From positions 1 to 40,922 of the forward strand of contig NZ_CAMLHM010000039.1 in assembly GCF_946479885.1 (NCBI RefSeq): a stretch of DNA of 40,922 nt. Direction: 5' to 3'. Below the pieces are notes generated by a model. That model had not been told where the DNA came from. It did no database searches and was given only the letters and a program-made list of their open reading frames with translations. How positions within the stretch are numbered: position 1 is the first letter of the stretch; each line of letters opens with the position of its first letter. The DNA is from an uncultured Devosia sp. (GTDB taxonomy: Bacteria; Pseudomonadota; Alphaproteobacteria; Rhizobiales; Devosiaceae). Below are positions 1-7,548 of this stretch, in pieces. A program made the translations under genes and the position numbers.

Positions 1-10
1 CCCCCTCACC

Positions 11-49
11 CGACCCAAGAGGGTCGACCTCTCCCCCAAAGGGAGAGGT
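11..49. repeat. Tandem stem-loops downstream of the HAD gene
   Basis: Two adjacent perfect inverted repeats are visible: CGACCC (11-16) with GGGTCG (21-26), and ACCTCTCCC (27-35) with GGGAGAGGT (41-49). They lie just past the stop codon of the minus-strand HAD hydrolase and could act as its 3' stem-loop. The pyrimidine/purine-rich arms resemble the dispersed repeats at 14586, 27490 and 35851, so this may be a diverged single copy of that family. Confidence 0.5.
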
Positions 50-56
50 GAAGAGC

Positions 57-677
57 CTACTTCGCCTTGAGCGGCAGGCCCAGGGCGATCAGTTCCTTGC
101 GCAGCATGGCTGGGTCCTTGAAGTGGATGCCCTTCATGCCGTATTTGCGCGCCGCGACGATGTTCTGCTCGCTGTCGTCGATGAACACGCAATTGTCGGG
201 CGCCAGGCTATAGCGCTCGCAGAACACGCGATAAAGGCGCGGGTCAGGCTTCACCAGGCCCTCAAGGCCCGAGACGATGACGCCATCGAACTTCTCGAGG
301 AACGGCCATTCGCCCAGGCAGCTCACCCACTTCTCCCAGGAGAAGTTGGTGATGGCGAAGGTCGGGATGTCCTGCGCGATCAGCTCGTCGTGGATGTCGA
401 TCGTGCCCTGGATGAACTGGCCCAGCGTTTCCTTCCAGCGCAGGTCATAGGCCTGGATTTCGCGCCAGTATTTGGGGAAGCGCGTGATGAGCTTGGCCAC
501 GCCCTCCGAATAGATCTCGCCAGCGTCGAATTCAAGATTCCACGCCAGCGTGCAGATATTGTCCTGGAACCACTGCGCATCCTCTTCGGTCTCGAAGAGC
601 TTGCGGAACAGGTACATCGGGTTCCAGTCGACGAACACGCCGCCAAGGTCGAACACGGGGACAAGCGTATCGTTCAT
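57..677 (-). CDS. HAD-superfamily hydrolase (HAD-IA type phosphatase)
   Basis: A 206-residue protein of the haloacid dehalogenase superfamily, which usually hydrolyses small phosphate esters in the cytoplasm; the substrate cannot be read from sequence. Motif I is FDLGG with the nucleophile Asp10 near the N-terminus. Motif II is around ITNFSWEKW, motif III is the KPDPRLY lysine, and motif IV is VFIDDSEQN. The FDLGGVxxDWNP form is that of YihX-like family members. The ATG at 677 was chosen because motif I begins directly after it and a GGCGG sequence lies seven bases upstream; the longer frame to 872 adds low-complexity sequence overlapping the pilus gene. It is the last minus-strand gene after the TadG-like gene, 67 bases away, with no evident role in piliation. 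Confidence 0.85.
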   Translation of the reverse strand: MNDTLVPVFDLGGVFVDWNPMYLFRKLFETEEDAQWFQDNICTLAWNLEFDAGEIYSEGVAKLITRFPKYWREIQAYDLRWKETLGQFIQGTIDIHDELIAQDIPTFAITNFSWEKWVSCLGEWPFLEKFDGVIVSGLEGLVKPDPRLYRVFCERYSLAPDNCVFIDDSEQNIVAARKYGMKGIHFKDPAMLRKELIALGLPLKAK

Positions 678-744
678 GAGCATACCGCCGGACAAGAGAG
701 AATGCCCGGCTTGTGGCATGGTCGCCTTGCCTGCGCAAGCGGCC

Positions 745-1317
745 CTAGTTGAGGGTGATGCTGCCGCCAAAGCGCGGCATGAAGTAGTTTTCGCGGTAAA
801 GGTTGATCGTCTGTTTGAAGGCAAAGCCATAGAGCGGCGGGAATTGGTAGGATCCCTCTGCCACGATGACATATTTGCCCTTTGCGATGTTCACCATCGC
901 TGTGGGCAGGGCGAAACTGGAATTGACCGCATGCGGCCCGTTGCCATAGGCGCCGTTGAGATATTGGCGGGACCATCTGACCTTGGTCGTGCCGTCGGCG
1001 AGCACCTCGACCTGGGTAACCACCTGGCGCAGGTCATCGACCGGGTTGGGTGTCATGATGCCGCCCGCCGCCTTGAAATAGTCGGTGAGCGTGGCGGCCG
1101 AAATTGTCGTGTCCGAGCGCGCCACCAGGTCGCCCAGTGCGCCCGCTGCCGATTGCAATTTGCGGTCCACCGAGATCAGGGCGCTGACTTCGACAAAGCC
1201 GATATAGAGCACCAGCATGATGGGCAGGACGAGCGCGAACTCGACCGCCGCCGTGCCGGCCTCCGAGAGGCGCAGCCGGCGCATTCCGGACAGCAGTCGC
1301 TGCAGCACGGTCCTCAT
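745..1317 (-). CDS. TadE/TadG-family pseudopilin (TadG-like)
   Basis: A 190-residue minor pilin-like protein of the Tad/Flp pilus. The N-terminus has a basic stretch followed by a type IVb prepilin motif, G21 then TAAVEFAL with Glu at +5, and one hydrophobic helix (VLPIMLVLYIGFVEV). CpaA-type peptidase would be expected to cleave after G21. The rest is periplasmic and has no von Willebrand domain, so this is not a full-length TadG. Its ATG overlaps the stop of the upstream TadE-like gene by four bases (ATGA), which indicates translational coupling. TadE-like and TadG-like proteins are thought to help pilin assembly at the inner membrane; the assignment between the two names is by position only. 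Confidence 0.82.
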   Translation of the reverse strand: MRTVLQRLLSGMRRLRLSEAGTAAVEFALVLPIMLVLYIGFVEVSALISVDRKLQSAAGALGDLVARSDTTISAATLTDYFKAAGGIMTPNPVDDLRQVVTQVEVLADGTTKVRWSRQYLNGAYGNGPHAVNSSFALPTAMVNIAKGKYVIVAEGSYQFPPLYGFAFKQTINLYRENYFMPRFGGSITLN

Positions 1318-1919
1318 GTGAACGGCTCGTTGCGGAATACGGTGGCCGCACCCATCACGCGCCGCCCATCGGGCAGATTGGAGAGGCCGAGGCCCCCGAA
1401 TGGCACCATGATCGGCCATTTGTAATAGACCTGCACCATGACGACGCTCGACCCGCTGCCGGGCGTATAGCTTTCGGGCCGTGTCCAGGCCGCGCACGCC
1501 GCGTTCGCCTGTGCCTGAGTTTGTCCGCCAGAAGGCGGGGGGCAGGTCCAGTTGACCGGCGGCTCCACGTCCACGTCGCTGAAGGTGCTGACAACGTTCA
1601 CTTCCACATGAAGGTTGTTGCAGTCGCGGATCAGCCCGAACGAGCGATCACAGATCATGGTCTTGAAGCCGGCCGCAGTCACCGCCGCCCGCTGCGCCTG
1701 GCCGGTACGGATCAATCGGCTGATATCCTGAACGGCACTGTCGAGAGCCTGTCCCGATAGAAAGACCAGGGCGGTTTCAAGGATCGCGGCCAGGATGGAG
1801 AAGAAGGGTAGGGCGAGGAGGCCGAATTCGATGGCGGTTACGCCGCGTTCGTCGCGCATAAAGGCGCGCCGCCGCCAGAGCGGTGTCCGAAGTTTCGGCG
1901 ATGCAGCAGTGCCAGCCAT
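1314..1919 (-). CDS. TadE-family pseudopilin
   Basis: A 201-residue protein with the TadE signature: basic N-terminus, G26 then VTAIEFGLLALPFF with Glu at +5, one transmembrane helix, and a periplasmic domain with several cysteines. It is a likely substrate of the prepilin peptidase encoded at 3179. The ATG at 1919 lacks a clear ribosome binding site. An alternative in-frame ATG at 1859 would leave only five residues before the cleavage glycine, and leader length favours the longer form. It lies 113 bases downstream of the CpaC-N-like gene and is coupled to the next gene by a four-base overlap. Confidence 0.83.
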   Translation of the reverse strand: MAGTAASPKLRTPLWRRRAFMRDERGVTAIEFGLLALPFFSILAAILETALVFLSGQALDSAVQDISRLIRTGQAQRAAVTAAGFKTMICDRSFGLIRDCNNLHVEVNVVSTFSDVDVEPPVNWTCPPPSGGQTQAQANAACAAWTRPESYTPGSGSSVVMVQVYYKWPIMVPFGGLGLSNLPDGRRVMGAATVFRNEPFT

Positions 1920-1964
1920 GTATGCGCGCCCGATTGCAACGGGGCGACACTAGGCCTTCCATGG

Positions 1965-2021
1965 ATAACCGAAGGTTATGACCGGGCCTTGCCAGCCCTG
2001 CGGCTGCGGCAAGGGTTAACC
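1965..2021. promoter_or_regulatory. Stem-loop and palindromes ahead of the tadE-like gene
   Basis: The 113-base gap between the CpaC-N-like gene and the TadE-like gene contains three elements. They are the perfect palindrome ATAACC-GAA-GGTTAT (1965-1979), a stem-loop with arms CCTTGCC (1987-1993) and GGCAAGG (2008-2014) enclosing a second perfect arm pair AGCC/GGCT, and the self-complementary octamer GGTTAACC (2014-2021). They could be an internal promoter/operator or an mRNA processing hairpin setting different expression for the flanking genes. The function is inferred. Confidence 0.4.
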
Positions 2022-2032
2022 GGAGGTAAAGC

Positions 2033-2488
2033 TCAATCGGCCAGTTGCTGCACCAGTTGCGAGGACGCGATGACCTGGGAGGAGAACGTGGTGTCATCGC
2101 CCATCATCACCACCGACTGGCAGACCGGCGCGCAGGCGAGACTGGTGCGAGCCTGGCCCTGGTAGACGGTAACGACGCCGGCCTGCATCTGCACCACTTC
2201 GATCAGCGTGTCGGCGATCGGGTTGCCGGAGCTGTCGAGCACGATCAGGTTGGTCTGGCCGAAACTCTTGCCGGTGAGGATCAGTGTCTGCGGATCCTGG
2301 ATGGTGACATCGGCGACGCCAGGATTGCCCACGATCACCGTCGCCGCAGCAGCATTGATGCGCAGGATGCGCGCCATGTTGACATTGACATTGATCGGCG
2401 CGCCGTCGGCCGCGATGACTGGCGCCGTGGCCAGGCCCGATGCCAGCGACAGGCAGAGTGCGAAGGCGGCGACTAGCGTGGGGCGCAT
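2033..2488 (-). CDS. Stand-alone CpaC N-terminal-domain protein
   Basis: A 151-residue exported protein. An N-terminal signal peptide (hydrophobic to about residue 25, ending VIAADG) precedes a domain containing NVNMARILRINAAAATVIVGNPGVADV and TGKSFGQTNLIVLD. This matches the pilus-assembly N-terminal domain found at the front of CpaC/RcpA secretins (pattern: pin by alpha/beta N0-like fold). The secretin portion is absent. About 60 C-terminal residues follow, with two cysteines (CAPVC). The ATG at 2488 is preferred over 2584 because the signal peptide starts there. It is the first gene of a minus-strand set with the TadE- and TadG-like genes, so an accessory outer-membrane or periplasmic pilus role is likely but inferred. 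Confidence 0.75.
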   Translation of the reverse strand: MRPTLVAAFALCLSLASGLATAPVIAADGAPINVNVNMARILRINAAAATVIVGNPGVADVTIQDPQTLILTGKSFGQTNLIVLDSSGNPIADTLIEVVQMQAGVVTVYQGQARTSLACAPVCQSVVMMGDDTTFSSQVIASSQLVQQLAD

Positions 2489-2875
2489 GGGGCGGATCCG
2501 GCGTACTGATACTCGATACAGCCACTTTCCGCCAGAATGGTTTATATTTGGCAAATGGCGGCGGCTCAGCAATCGCGGTAACATTCAATGAAAAGATTGT
2601 AGAGACAAAAATATATGCAGGGCGAGGCCCGAAGTCATTTGGAATTACTATAATAACGAACGATATTGATGAAATATATAAGGACCGGGTGTGCATAGTT
2701 AAAATGCCACGTATCCTGTTAACACCTTGAAAATGATAGCAAATTTGCGGCGAAAGAACGTTCGCTGCGCCGTTCAATTAACGCAATTTCAAGAACTGCC
2801 CCCTAGGTTGGTCTCGTTCGATGTTTGACGTGTCGAACGATGACGTCCTCGATGACGTAAAAATGGAGCCTGGGA
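2489..2875. promoter_or_regulatory. AT-rich divergent intergenic region between CpaC-N-like gene and flp
   Basis: This 387-base stretch holds no convincing gene. Its AT content rises sharply between about 2530 and 2790, unlike the GC-rich surroundings. It must carry the promoters for the minus-strand pseudopilin set and for the plus-strand pilin. GTTAA words occur at 2698 and 2718 and an ATTAAC at 2777. They resemble CtrA half-sites, but no full TTAA-N7-TTAA site is present. Confidence 0.55.
2814..2858 (+). promoter_or_regulatory. Repeated motif and inverted repeat in the flp leader
   Basis: The region just ahead of the pilin start holds the perfect inverted repeat TCGTTCGA (2814-2821) / TCGAACGA (2833-2840). 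It also holds three copies of TGACGT at 2826, 2841 and 2853, the last two within the nine-base direct repeat CGATGACGT (2838-2846 and 2850-2858). The ribosome binding site GGAG (2865-2868) follows. The array is compatible with a regulator binding site or a structured 5' leader; which one cannot be decided from sequence. Confidence 0.45.
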
Positions 2876-3049
2876 ATGAACATCTTCGCACGTTTCGCGC
2901 AGGACGAGTCTGGCGCGACCGCAATTGAATACGGCCTTATCGCCGCTCTGATCTCTGTCGGTATCATCCTTGCCGCAACGACCTTGGGTACCAATCTGGG
3001 CACCCTGTTCAACGGCATTGCAGGCCGCCTCAAGGTGACTGTCCCGTAA
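2876..3049 (+). CDS. flp: Flp family type IVb pilin
   Basis: A 57-residue prepilin, the major subunit of the Tad pilus, secreted and assembled at the inner membrane. The leader MNIFARFAQDESG ends at G13, followed by ATAIEYGLIAALI with Glu at +5 and Tyr at +6 of the mature protein. This is the classic Flp motif. One hydrophobic helix runs to about residue 38 and the C-terminus is short. GGAG lies seven bases before the ATG. A strong intrinsic terminator follows 31 bases after the stop, so pilin mRNA is probably made as a short abundant transcript separate from the assembly genes. The gene is called pilA in Caulobacter. Confidence 0.95.
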   Translation: MNIFARFAQDESGATAIEYGLIAALISVGIILAATTLGTNLGTLFNGIAGRLKVTVP

Positions 3050-3080
3050 GACACCACCCCTGCACGCACGATCTGGATCC

Positions 3081-3115
3081 AAGGGAGGAGCGCATGTGCT
3101 CCTCCCTTTTTATTT
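3081..3115 (+). terminator. Intrinsic terminator after flp
   Basis: A perfect 11-base stem, AAGGGAGGAGC (3081-3091) with GCTCCTCCCTT (3098-3108), has a six-base loop and is followed by a T-rich tail (TTTTTATTT). It is the clearest intrinsic terminator in the window and separates pilin transcription from cpaA. Confidence 0.93.
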
Positions 3116-3178
3116 GAGGTTTCTTAACGGCGCGGTGACACAGTAAAGGTCCGACGCCCGGCGCGAGGATGGGAACGA

Positions 3179-3679
3179 ATGTCCACGATTGCATTGTTTC
3201 TGTTTCCAGCTGCGATGGCGCTCGCTGCATCTTCAGATCTGCTGACCATGCGCATATCGAACAAGCTCGTCCTGTTCCTGGTCGCCTGCTTTTTCGTGGT
3301 CGCGATCGTTATCAACCTGCCGCTGCAGCAGTTCGCCACGCATGTGGCCTGTGCGCTGGTGGTTCTGGCGGTCGGCTTTTCGCTTTTCGCCCTGCGGGTT
3401 ATCGGCGGCGGAGATGCCAAGCTGGCGGCCGCGACCACGCTGTGGCTCGGTTTCGGCCTGACCTTGCCTTACCTGGTTTACGCGGGGCTGCTGGGTGGTG
3501 TGCTGACCCTGGCTATCCTGCTCCTGCGGCGCATGCCGTTGACGCCGTTCCTGGCGCGCTACCGCTGGCTGGAACGCCTGCATGACCACAAGAGTGGCGT
3601 GCCCTATGGCATCGCCCTGGCTTTGGCGGGTCTGCTCACCTACTCCAATTCAATCATCTTCGAGCGCCTTGTCGCCTGA
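3179..3679 (+). CDS. cpaA: Prepilin peptidase CpaA (A24 family)
   Basis: A 166-residue polytopic inner-membrane aspartic peptidase that removes leaders from Flp-type prepilins and pseudopilins. The two family aspartates are visible: Asp20 in SSDLLTMRISN and Asp79 in VIGGGDAKL, the GxGD-type motif. About five to six hydrophobic segments surround them. The length fits the short CpaA/TadV class, which lacks the methyltransferase domain of PilD. A GGATGGGA sequence precedes the ATG. It begins 64 bases after the flp terminator. Likely substrates in this window are the pilin at 2876 and the two pseudopilins at 745-1919. Confidence 0.92.
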   Translation: MSTIALFLFPAAMALAASSDLLTMRISNKLVLFLVACFFVVAIVINLPLQQFATHVACALVVLAVGFSLFALRVIGGGDAKLAAATTLWLGFGLTLPYLVYAGLLGGVLTLAILLLRRMPLTPFLARYRWLERLHDHKSGVPYGIALALAGLLTYSNSIIFERLVA

Positions 3680-3777
3680 TCTGGCGGTCTGAAGTAGAGA
3701 TGCCGGGCTGGCCAGTAAACCGCGCGCAGCGGAAGTCTTTTGCTGCCTCGATCGCAAAAAGCTAAAATTTACATATT

Positions 3778-3808
3778 GTTAACCGCATCCGCAAAGCTCC
3801 GGTTAACC
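3778..3808. promoter_or_regulatory. Paired GTTAACC words upstream of cpaB
   Basis: Two GTTAACC heptamers, at 3778-3784 and 3802-3808, are spaced 24 bases apart in the 205-base gap between cpaA and cpaB. They resemble half-sites of the alphaproteobacterial cell-cycle regulator CtrA, which controls pilus genes in Caulobacter. The spacing is not the canonical TTAA-N7-TTAA. Binding is speculative. Confidence 0.3.
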
Positions 3809-3884
3809 AAACTTTGACCCTTTGCGTTCAGAGTTCCTCCGGTGGAATTGGGCTATTTGCGCCCGCGTACAACCGGAGTGAGGC

Positions 3885-4781
3885 ATGAAGCCGGCGCGTA
3901 TCATCTTGTTGCTTGTGGCGATTGTCGCTGGCGGCCTGGCGGCATTCCTGGTCACCCGTGGCGGCCCTCCGGCAGACCCCCAGCAGATCGTGCAGACGGA
4001 GCTGGTCCAGGAAGCCAAGACCCAGATTCTGGTCGCCAAGAACCCGATCGGCGTGGGTGAGCGGCTGAACCCGGCTTCGCTCGAATGGCAGGATTGGCCC
4101 GAGGGCGCCGTTCGCCCCGAATATGTGACGATCTCGGCCATGCCTGAAGCGCCGACCGACCTGAGCGGCGCCGTGGCGCGCTTCGAATTCTTCCCCGGTG
4201 AGCCCATTCGGGAGGCCAAGCTGGTGCGGGCCGACCAGGGTTACCTGTCTGCCGTGCTCGCCGAGGGCATGCGCGGTGTGTCGGTCGGCGTGTCGGCGGT
4301 CACCAGCGCAGGCGGCTTCATCGTGCCCAACGATCATGTCGACGTGGTGCTGACCACCCAGACCGACGCCGGACAGCAGTCCGAGGTCATCCTGTCCAAT
4401 GTCCGCGTGCTGGCCATCGGCGCCCGCCTTGGCGAAATGGGCGCCTCCGGCGGCCAGGAAGACCCCAACGCACCCGCGCCCACCCCGGTCACATTTGACG
4501 CTGCGACCATCGCCACGCTCGAACTCAATCCGGCCCAGGCCGAGACGCTCATCAATGCCTCGACCCTGGGCCAGCTGACACTGGCGCTGCGCTCGGTCGT
4601 CGATTTCAACACTACCACGGTCGCCGAGACGTCGACCTCCAACCAGACTGTGCGGCTGATCCGCTTTGGCAAGGAGCAATCGGTCCTTGCCGGCGGCAAC
4701 CAGACCGATCCGGCACAGGCCAGCCATTCCATGGCCCCGGCACCGGGCACGGCCGTCGAACCTCAGGTGGTGCCCCAGTAG
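3885..4781 (+). CDS. cpaB: Flp pilus assembly protein CpaB (RcpC/SAF domain)
   Basis: A 298-residue periplasmic protein with an N-terminal membrane anchor or signal (ARIILLLVAIVAGGLAAFLV). A SAF-like domain follows at roughly residues 48-112 (QILVAKNPIGVGERLNPASLEW to EPIREAKLV), then an RcpC-type domain with GVSVGVSAVTSAGGFIVPNDHVDVV. In Tad systems CpaB/RcpC is thought to act with the secretin, possibly in peptidoglycan contact or channel gating. GGAG lies upstream of the ATG. It is the first gene of a tight run cpaB-cpaC-cpaE-cpaF-tadB-tadC, with gaps of only 15-32 bases and one overlap, so a single operon is likely. Confidence 0.92.
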   Translation: MKPARIILLLVAIVAGGLAAFLVTRGGPPADPQQIVQTELVQEAKTQILVAKNPIGVGERLNPASLEWQDWPEGAVRPEYVTISAMPEAPTDLSGAVARFEFFPGEPIREAKLVRADQGYLSAVLAEGMRGVSVGVSAVTSAGGFIVPNDHVDVVLTTQTDAGQQSEVILSNVRVLAIGARLGEMGASGGQEDPNAPAPTPVTFDAATIATLELNPAQAETLINASTLGQLTLALRSVVDFNTTTVAETSTSNQTVRLIRFGKEQSVLAGGNQTDPAQASHSMAPAPGTAVEPQVVPQ

Positions 4782-4796
4782 GGCGCGGAGATGATC

Positions 4797-6218
4797 ATGA
4801 TCAATCAGTTCACCCTGTTCCGCCGCCGGGCCGCCGGCCTGCTCATCGTGCCGCTGCTGGCCCTGGGCCTGCTGACCCAGGCGGGCGTGACCGCCACGCT
4901 GGCCGAGGAAACCCACGTCACCATTACGCCCGCTGCCTATGGCAGTACGCGCAACTTCGAGATCGAGATCAACAAGACGGCCCTGGTGGACCTGCCGGCC
5001 GGCGCCGCCGAGGTGATCGTGTCGCAGCCTTCGGTGGCCGCCGCGATCATGCGCACCCGCACGCGTGCCATCATCCAGGGCATCACCGGTGGCGACACCA
5101 ACATCTTCTTCCTCGATGATCGGGGCCAGACCATTGCCGTCCTCGACGTCAAGGTCATCGAAGAGCCCTCGCAGGTCGGCAATGCGCTGCAGACCGCCCT
5201 TGCCCGCATTCTGCCCGGCTCCAATATCCGGGTGGAGTCGGTGACTCTTGACGGTGGCGTCAACCGCGTCGTGCTGACGGGCAATGTGCTGTCGGGTGAA
5301 GACCGCGAGCGCGCCACCGAGGTCGCCACCCAGTTTGCCGGTGATCCGGGCAACGTCGCCAACATCCTCGATGTGGCCGGCTCCCAGCAGGTCATGTTGC
5401 AGGTTACCGTGTCGGAAGTGAAGCGCGATGTCGCCAAGCAGTTCGGCATCAATCTGGGCGCCGCCTTCACGGTGGGCATCTCCAACGTCTTCAACATCGC
5501 CAACGTGATGATCGACGGCGATATTCCGCACGGCGCCGATGCCCGCTTCGGCTCGGCGACCGGCAATAACGTCACCGCCGGTATCCGGGCGCTCGAGCAG
5601 AACGGCGCGTTGCGCATCCTGGCGCAGCCGACGCTGACCGCGATTTCCGGTGAAGAAGCCAAGTTCCTGGCCGGCGGCGAGCTGCCTTATTATACCTTCG
5701 AGGAGAATGACACCGGCGGCACGACACGCACGGTCCTGTTCAAGCCCTATGGCGTCGAACTGTCCTTCACGCCGGTCGTGAAATCGAACGGCGTCATTGC
5801 CCTCAAGGTGCAGACCTCGGTTTCCGAGCCCCAGGCCGACCTGTCGATCACCAAGCGCGAAGCCAGCACCTCGGTGGAATTGCCCGGCGGCACCACGCTC
5901 GCCATTGGCGGCCTGCTGGAGGAAAAGTCCACCCAGCAGATCGAGCAGTTCCCCTGGCTCGGCGACATCCCCATCCTGGGTGCACTGTTCCGTTCGCGGG
6001 ACTTCCAGACCGAGCAGACCGAACTGGTCATCCTGGTTACCCCCTATCTGGTCGCGCCGAGCCCGGCCAATGCCATCCCGTTGCCCACCGATCGGACGGC
6101 CGTGGCCAGCGATGCCGAGGCCATCTTCCTGGGCAAGCTGGAGACCATGTACGGGGTCGCCGGCAGCGGCGAGATGCGCGGCACCTTCAGCGGTTCGGTC
6201 GGCTTCGTCCTCGACTGA
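4797..6218 (+). CDS. cpaC: Tad pilus secretin CpaC (RcpA)
   Basis: A 473-residue outer-membrane secretin that forms the pilus exit channel. A signal peptide runs to about residue 38. A pilus-assembly N-terminal domain follows (about 45-120, including SQPSVAAAIMRTRT and GGDTNIFFLDD), then a BON-like segment (about 125-195) and the secretin domain (about 250-420), containing ILAQPTLTAISGEEAKFLAGGELP, VELPGGTTLAIGGLL and the C-terminal LVILVTPYLV. The ATG at 4797 is preferred because GGAG sits six bases before it, whereas the ATG at 4791 directly abuts GGAG. No CpaD gene lies between this and cpaE, unlike many alphaproteobacterial loci. Confidence 0.93.
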   Translation: MINQFTLFRRRAAGLLIVPLLALGLLTQAGVTATLAEETHVTITPAAYGSTRNFEIEINKTALVDLPAGAAEVIVSQPSVAAAIMRTRTRAIIQGITGGDTNIFFLDDRGQTIAVLDVKVIEEPSQVGNALQTALARILPGSNIRVESVTLDGGVNRVVLTGNVLSGEDRERATEVATQFAGDPGNVANILDVAGSQQVMLQVTVSEVKRDVAKQFGINLGAAFTVGISNVFNIANVMIDGDIPHGADARFGSATGNNVTAGIRALEQNGALRILAQPTLTAISGEEAKFLAGGELPYYTFEENDTGGTTRTVLFKPYGVELSFTPVVKSNGVIALKVQTSVSEPQADLSITKREASTSVELPGGTTLAIGGLLEEKSTQQIEQFPWLGDIPILGALFRSRDFQTEQTELVILVTPYLVAPSPANAIPLPTDRTAVASDAEAIFLGKLETMYGVAGSGEMRGTFSGSVGFVLD

Positions 6219-6244
6219 GGCCAGCGTCAAGGAGTTATCGTTTC

Positions 6245-7516
6245 ATGAGTTTCCTGTCATCAGAGCCCAAGCGGACCGAAGAGCCCGCGGCCGACATTAC
6301 TCCGGGCGCGCGCCTTATCCCGCGCATCACCATCCAGGCGTTCTGTGAGCATTCCCAGACCGCCCAGCTGGTCGAGAGCGCCATCCATGACCGGCGCATG
6401 TCCAAGGTTGCCCTGACCACGCATAATGGCGGCATCGATGGCGCGGTCGAGACCTACAAGTCCAACCCCACGCCCAACCTGATTATCGTCGAAACGCTTC
6501 TGGCGCCCGATGAAATTCCGGGCGCGCTCGAGCGCCTGGCCGAAGTCTGCGACGCCTCGACCCGCGTGGTGGTGCTCGGCCACGTCAACGACGTGCTGCT
6601 CTATCGCGAGCTGATCCGCTCGGGTATTTCCGAATATATCGTGCTGCCGGCGACCGCCCAGCAGATCGTCAGCGCCATCACTGAACTCTTCGCCTCCGAA
6701 AATGCCGCCCCGATCGGCCGCACGGTGGCTTTCGTCTCCGCCAAGGGCGGCGCCGGCAGTTCAACCGTTGCCCACAATGTGGCCTGGGCCATCGCCACGG
6801 CCCTGCGGCAGGACAGTCTGATCCTCGACATGGATCTGGCCTTCGGTACGGCCGGCCTCAACTTCAACCAGGATCCGCCGCACGGCCTGGCCGACGCGCT
6901 GATGGCCAACCAGAAGGTCGACCAGACCATGCTGGATCGCCTGATGAGCAAGGCGGCCAGCCATATCAGCCTCTTGACCGCGCCGGTGACGCTGGACCGC
7001 ACCTATGACTTCGAGGAGCGCGAATTCGAGCAGGTGCTCGAGCTGTGCCAGAACACCATGCCCATGGTGGTGCTCGATATTCCCCATGCCTGGAACGCCT
7101 GGGTGCGCCAGACCCTGGCGACCGTGGACGAGGTGGTGATCGTGGCCGAGCCCGATCTCGCCAATCTGCGCAATGCCAAGAACCTCGCCGACACCGTGCG
7201 CGCGCTGCGCCCCACCGAGAATGCGCCATGCCTGGTGCTGAACAAGGTGGCGATGCCGCGCCGCCCGGAGATCAATGCGGGCGAATTCGCCAGCTCGGTA
7301 GAGTGCCAGCTCATCGGCCAGATCGGCTTCGATGCGGCTCTGTTCGGCACCGCGGCCAACAATGGCCAGATGATCGCCGAGGTCGCCGCCAACAACAAGA
7401 TCAACGACGTCTACCGCGCCATCGGCATGCATGTGACCGGGCGGCAGGCAAACCATGCCGGGGGCAAGTCATCAAGCCTGATGAAGCTGCCCTCGTTCCT
7501 CAAGAAGCGGGCCTGA
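6245..7516 (+). CDS. cpaE: Pilus assembly ATPase-like protein CpaE (TadZ)
   Basis: A 423-residue cytoplasmic protein. An N-terminal receiver-like domain (about 25-150) has no obvious phosphorylation triad. A MinD/ParA-type ATPase domain follows, with deviant Walker A KGGAGSST at 167-174 and a DMDLAFGTAGLN segment resembling the ParA/MinD Walker A-prime. CpaE/TadZ proteins localise the pilus machine, in Caulobacter to the pole. GGAG lies ten bases before the ATG. It is in the middle of the cpaB-tadC run, 26 bases after cpaC and 32 before cpaF. Confidence 0.92.
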   Translation: MSFLSSEPKRTEEPAADITPGARLIPRITIQAFCEHSQTAQLVESAIHDRRMSKVALTTHNGGIDGAVETYKSNPTPNLIIVETLLAPDEIPGALERLAEVCDASTRVVVLGHVNDVLLYRELIRSGISEYIVLPATAQQIVSAITELFASENAAPIGRTVAFVSAKGGAGSSTVAHNVAWAIATALRQDSLILDMDLAFGTAGLNFNQDPPHGLADALMANQKVDQTMLDRLMSKAASHISLLTAPVTLDRTYDFEEREFEQVLELCQNTMPMVVLDIPHAWNAWVRQTLATVDEVVIVAEPDLANLRNAKNLADTVRALRPTENAPCLVLNKVAMPRRPEINAGEFASSVECQLIGQIGFDAALFGTAANNGQMIAEVAANNKINDVYRAIGMHVTGRQANHAGGKSSSLMKLPSFLKKRA

Positions 7517-7548
7517 GGCGGCTCGGGCACTCGAACGGTAGGACGACC

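Noticed and set aside
2440..2730. A 96-residue plus-strand open frame in the AT-rich region upstream of flp
   Set aside because: It overlaps the signal-peptide end of the CpaC-N-like gene, has no ribosome binding site and shows no protein-like composition.
3828..6230. An 800-residue open frame on the minus strand across cpaB and cpaC
   Set aside because: It is antisense to two clear pilus genes, is rich in His, Gly, Asp and Arg with no domain, and arises from codon bias in GC-rich DNA.
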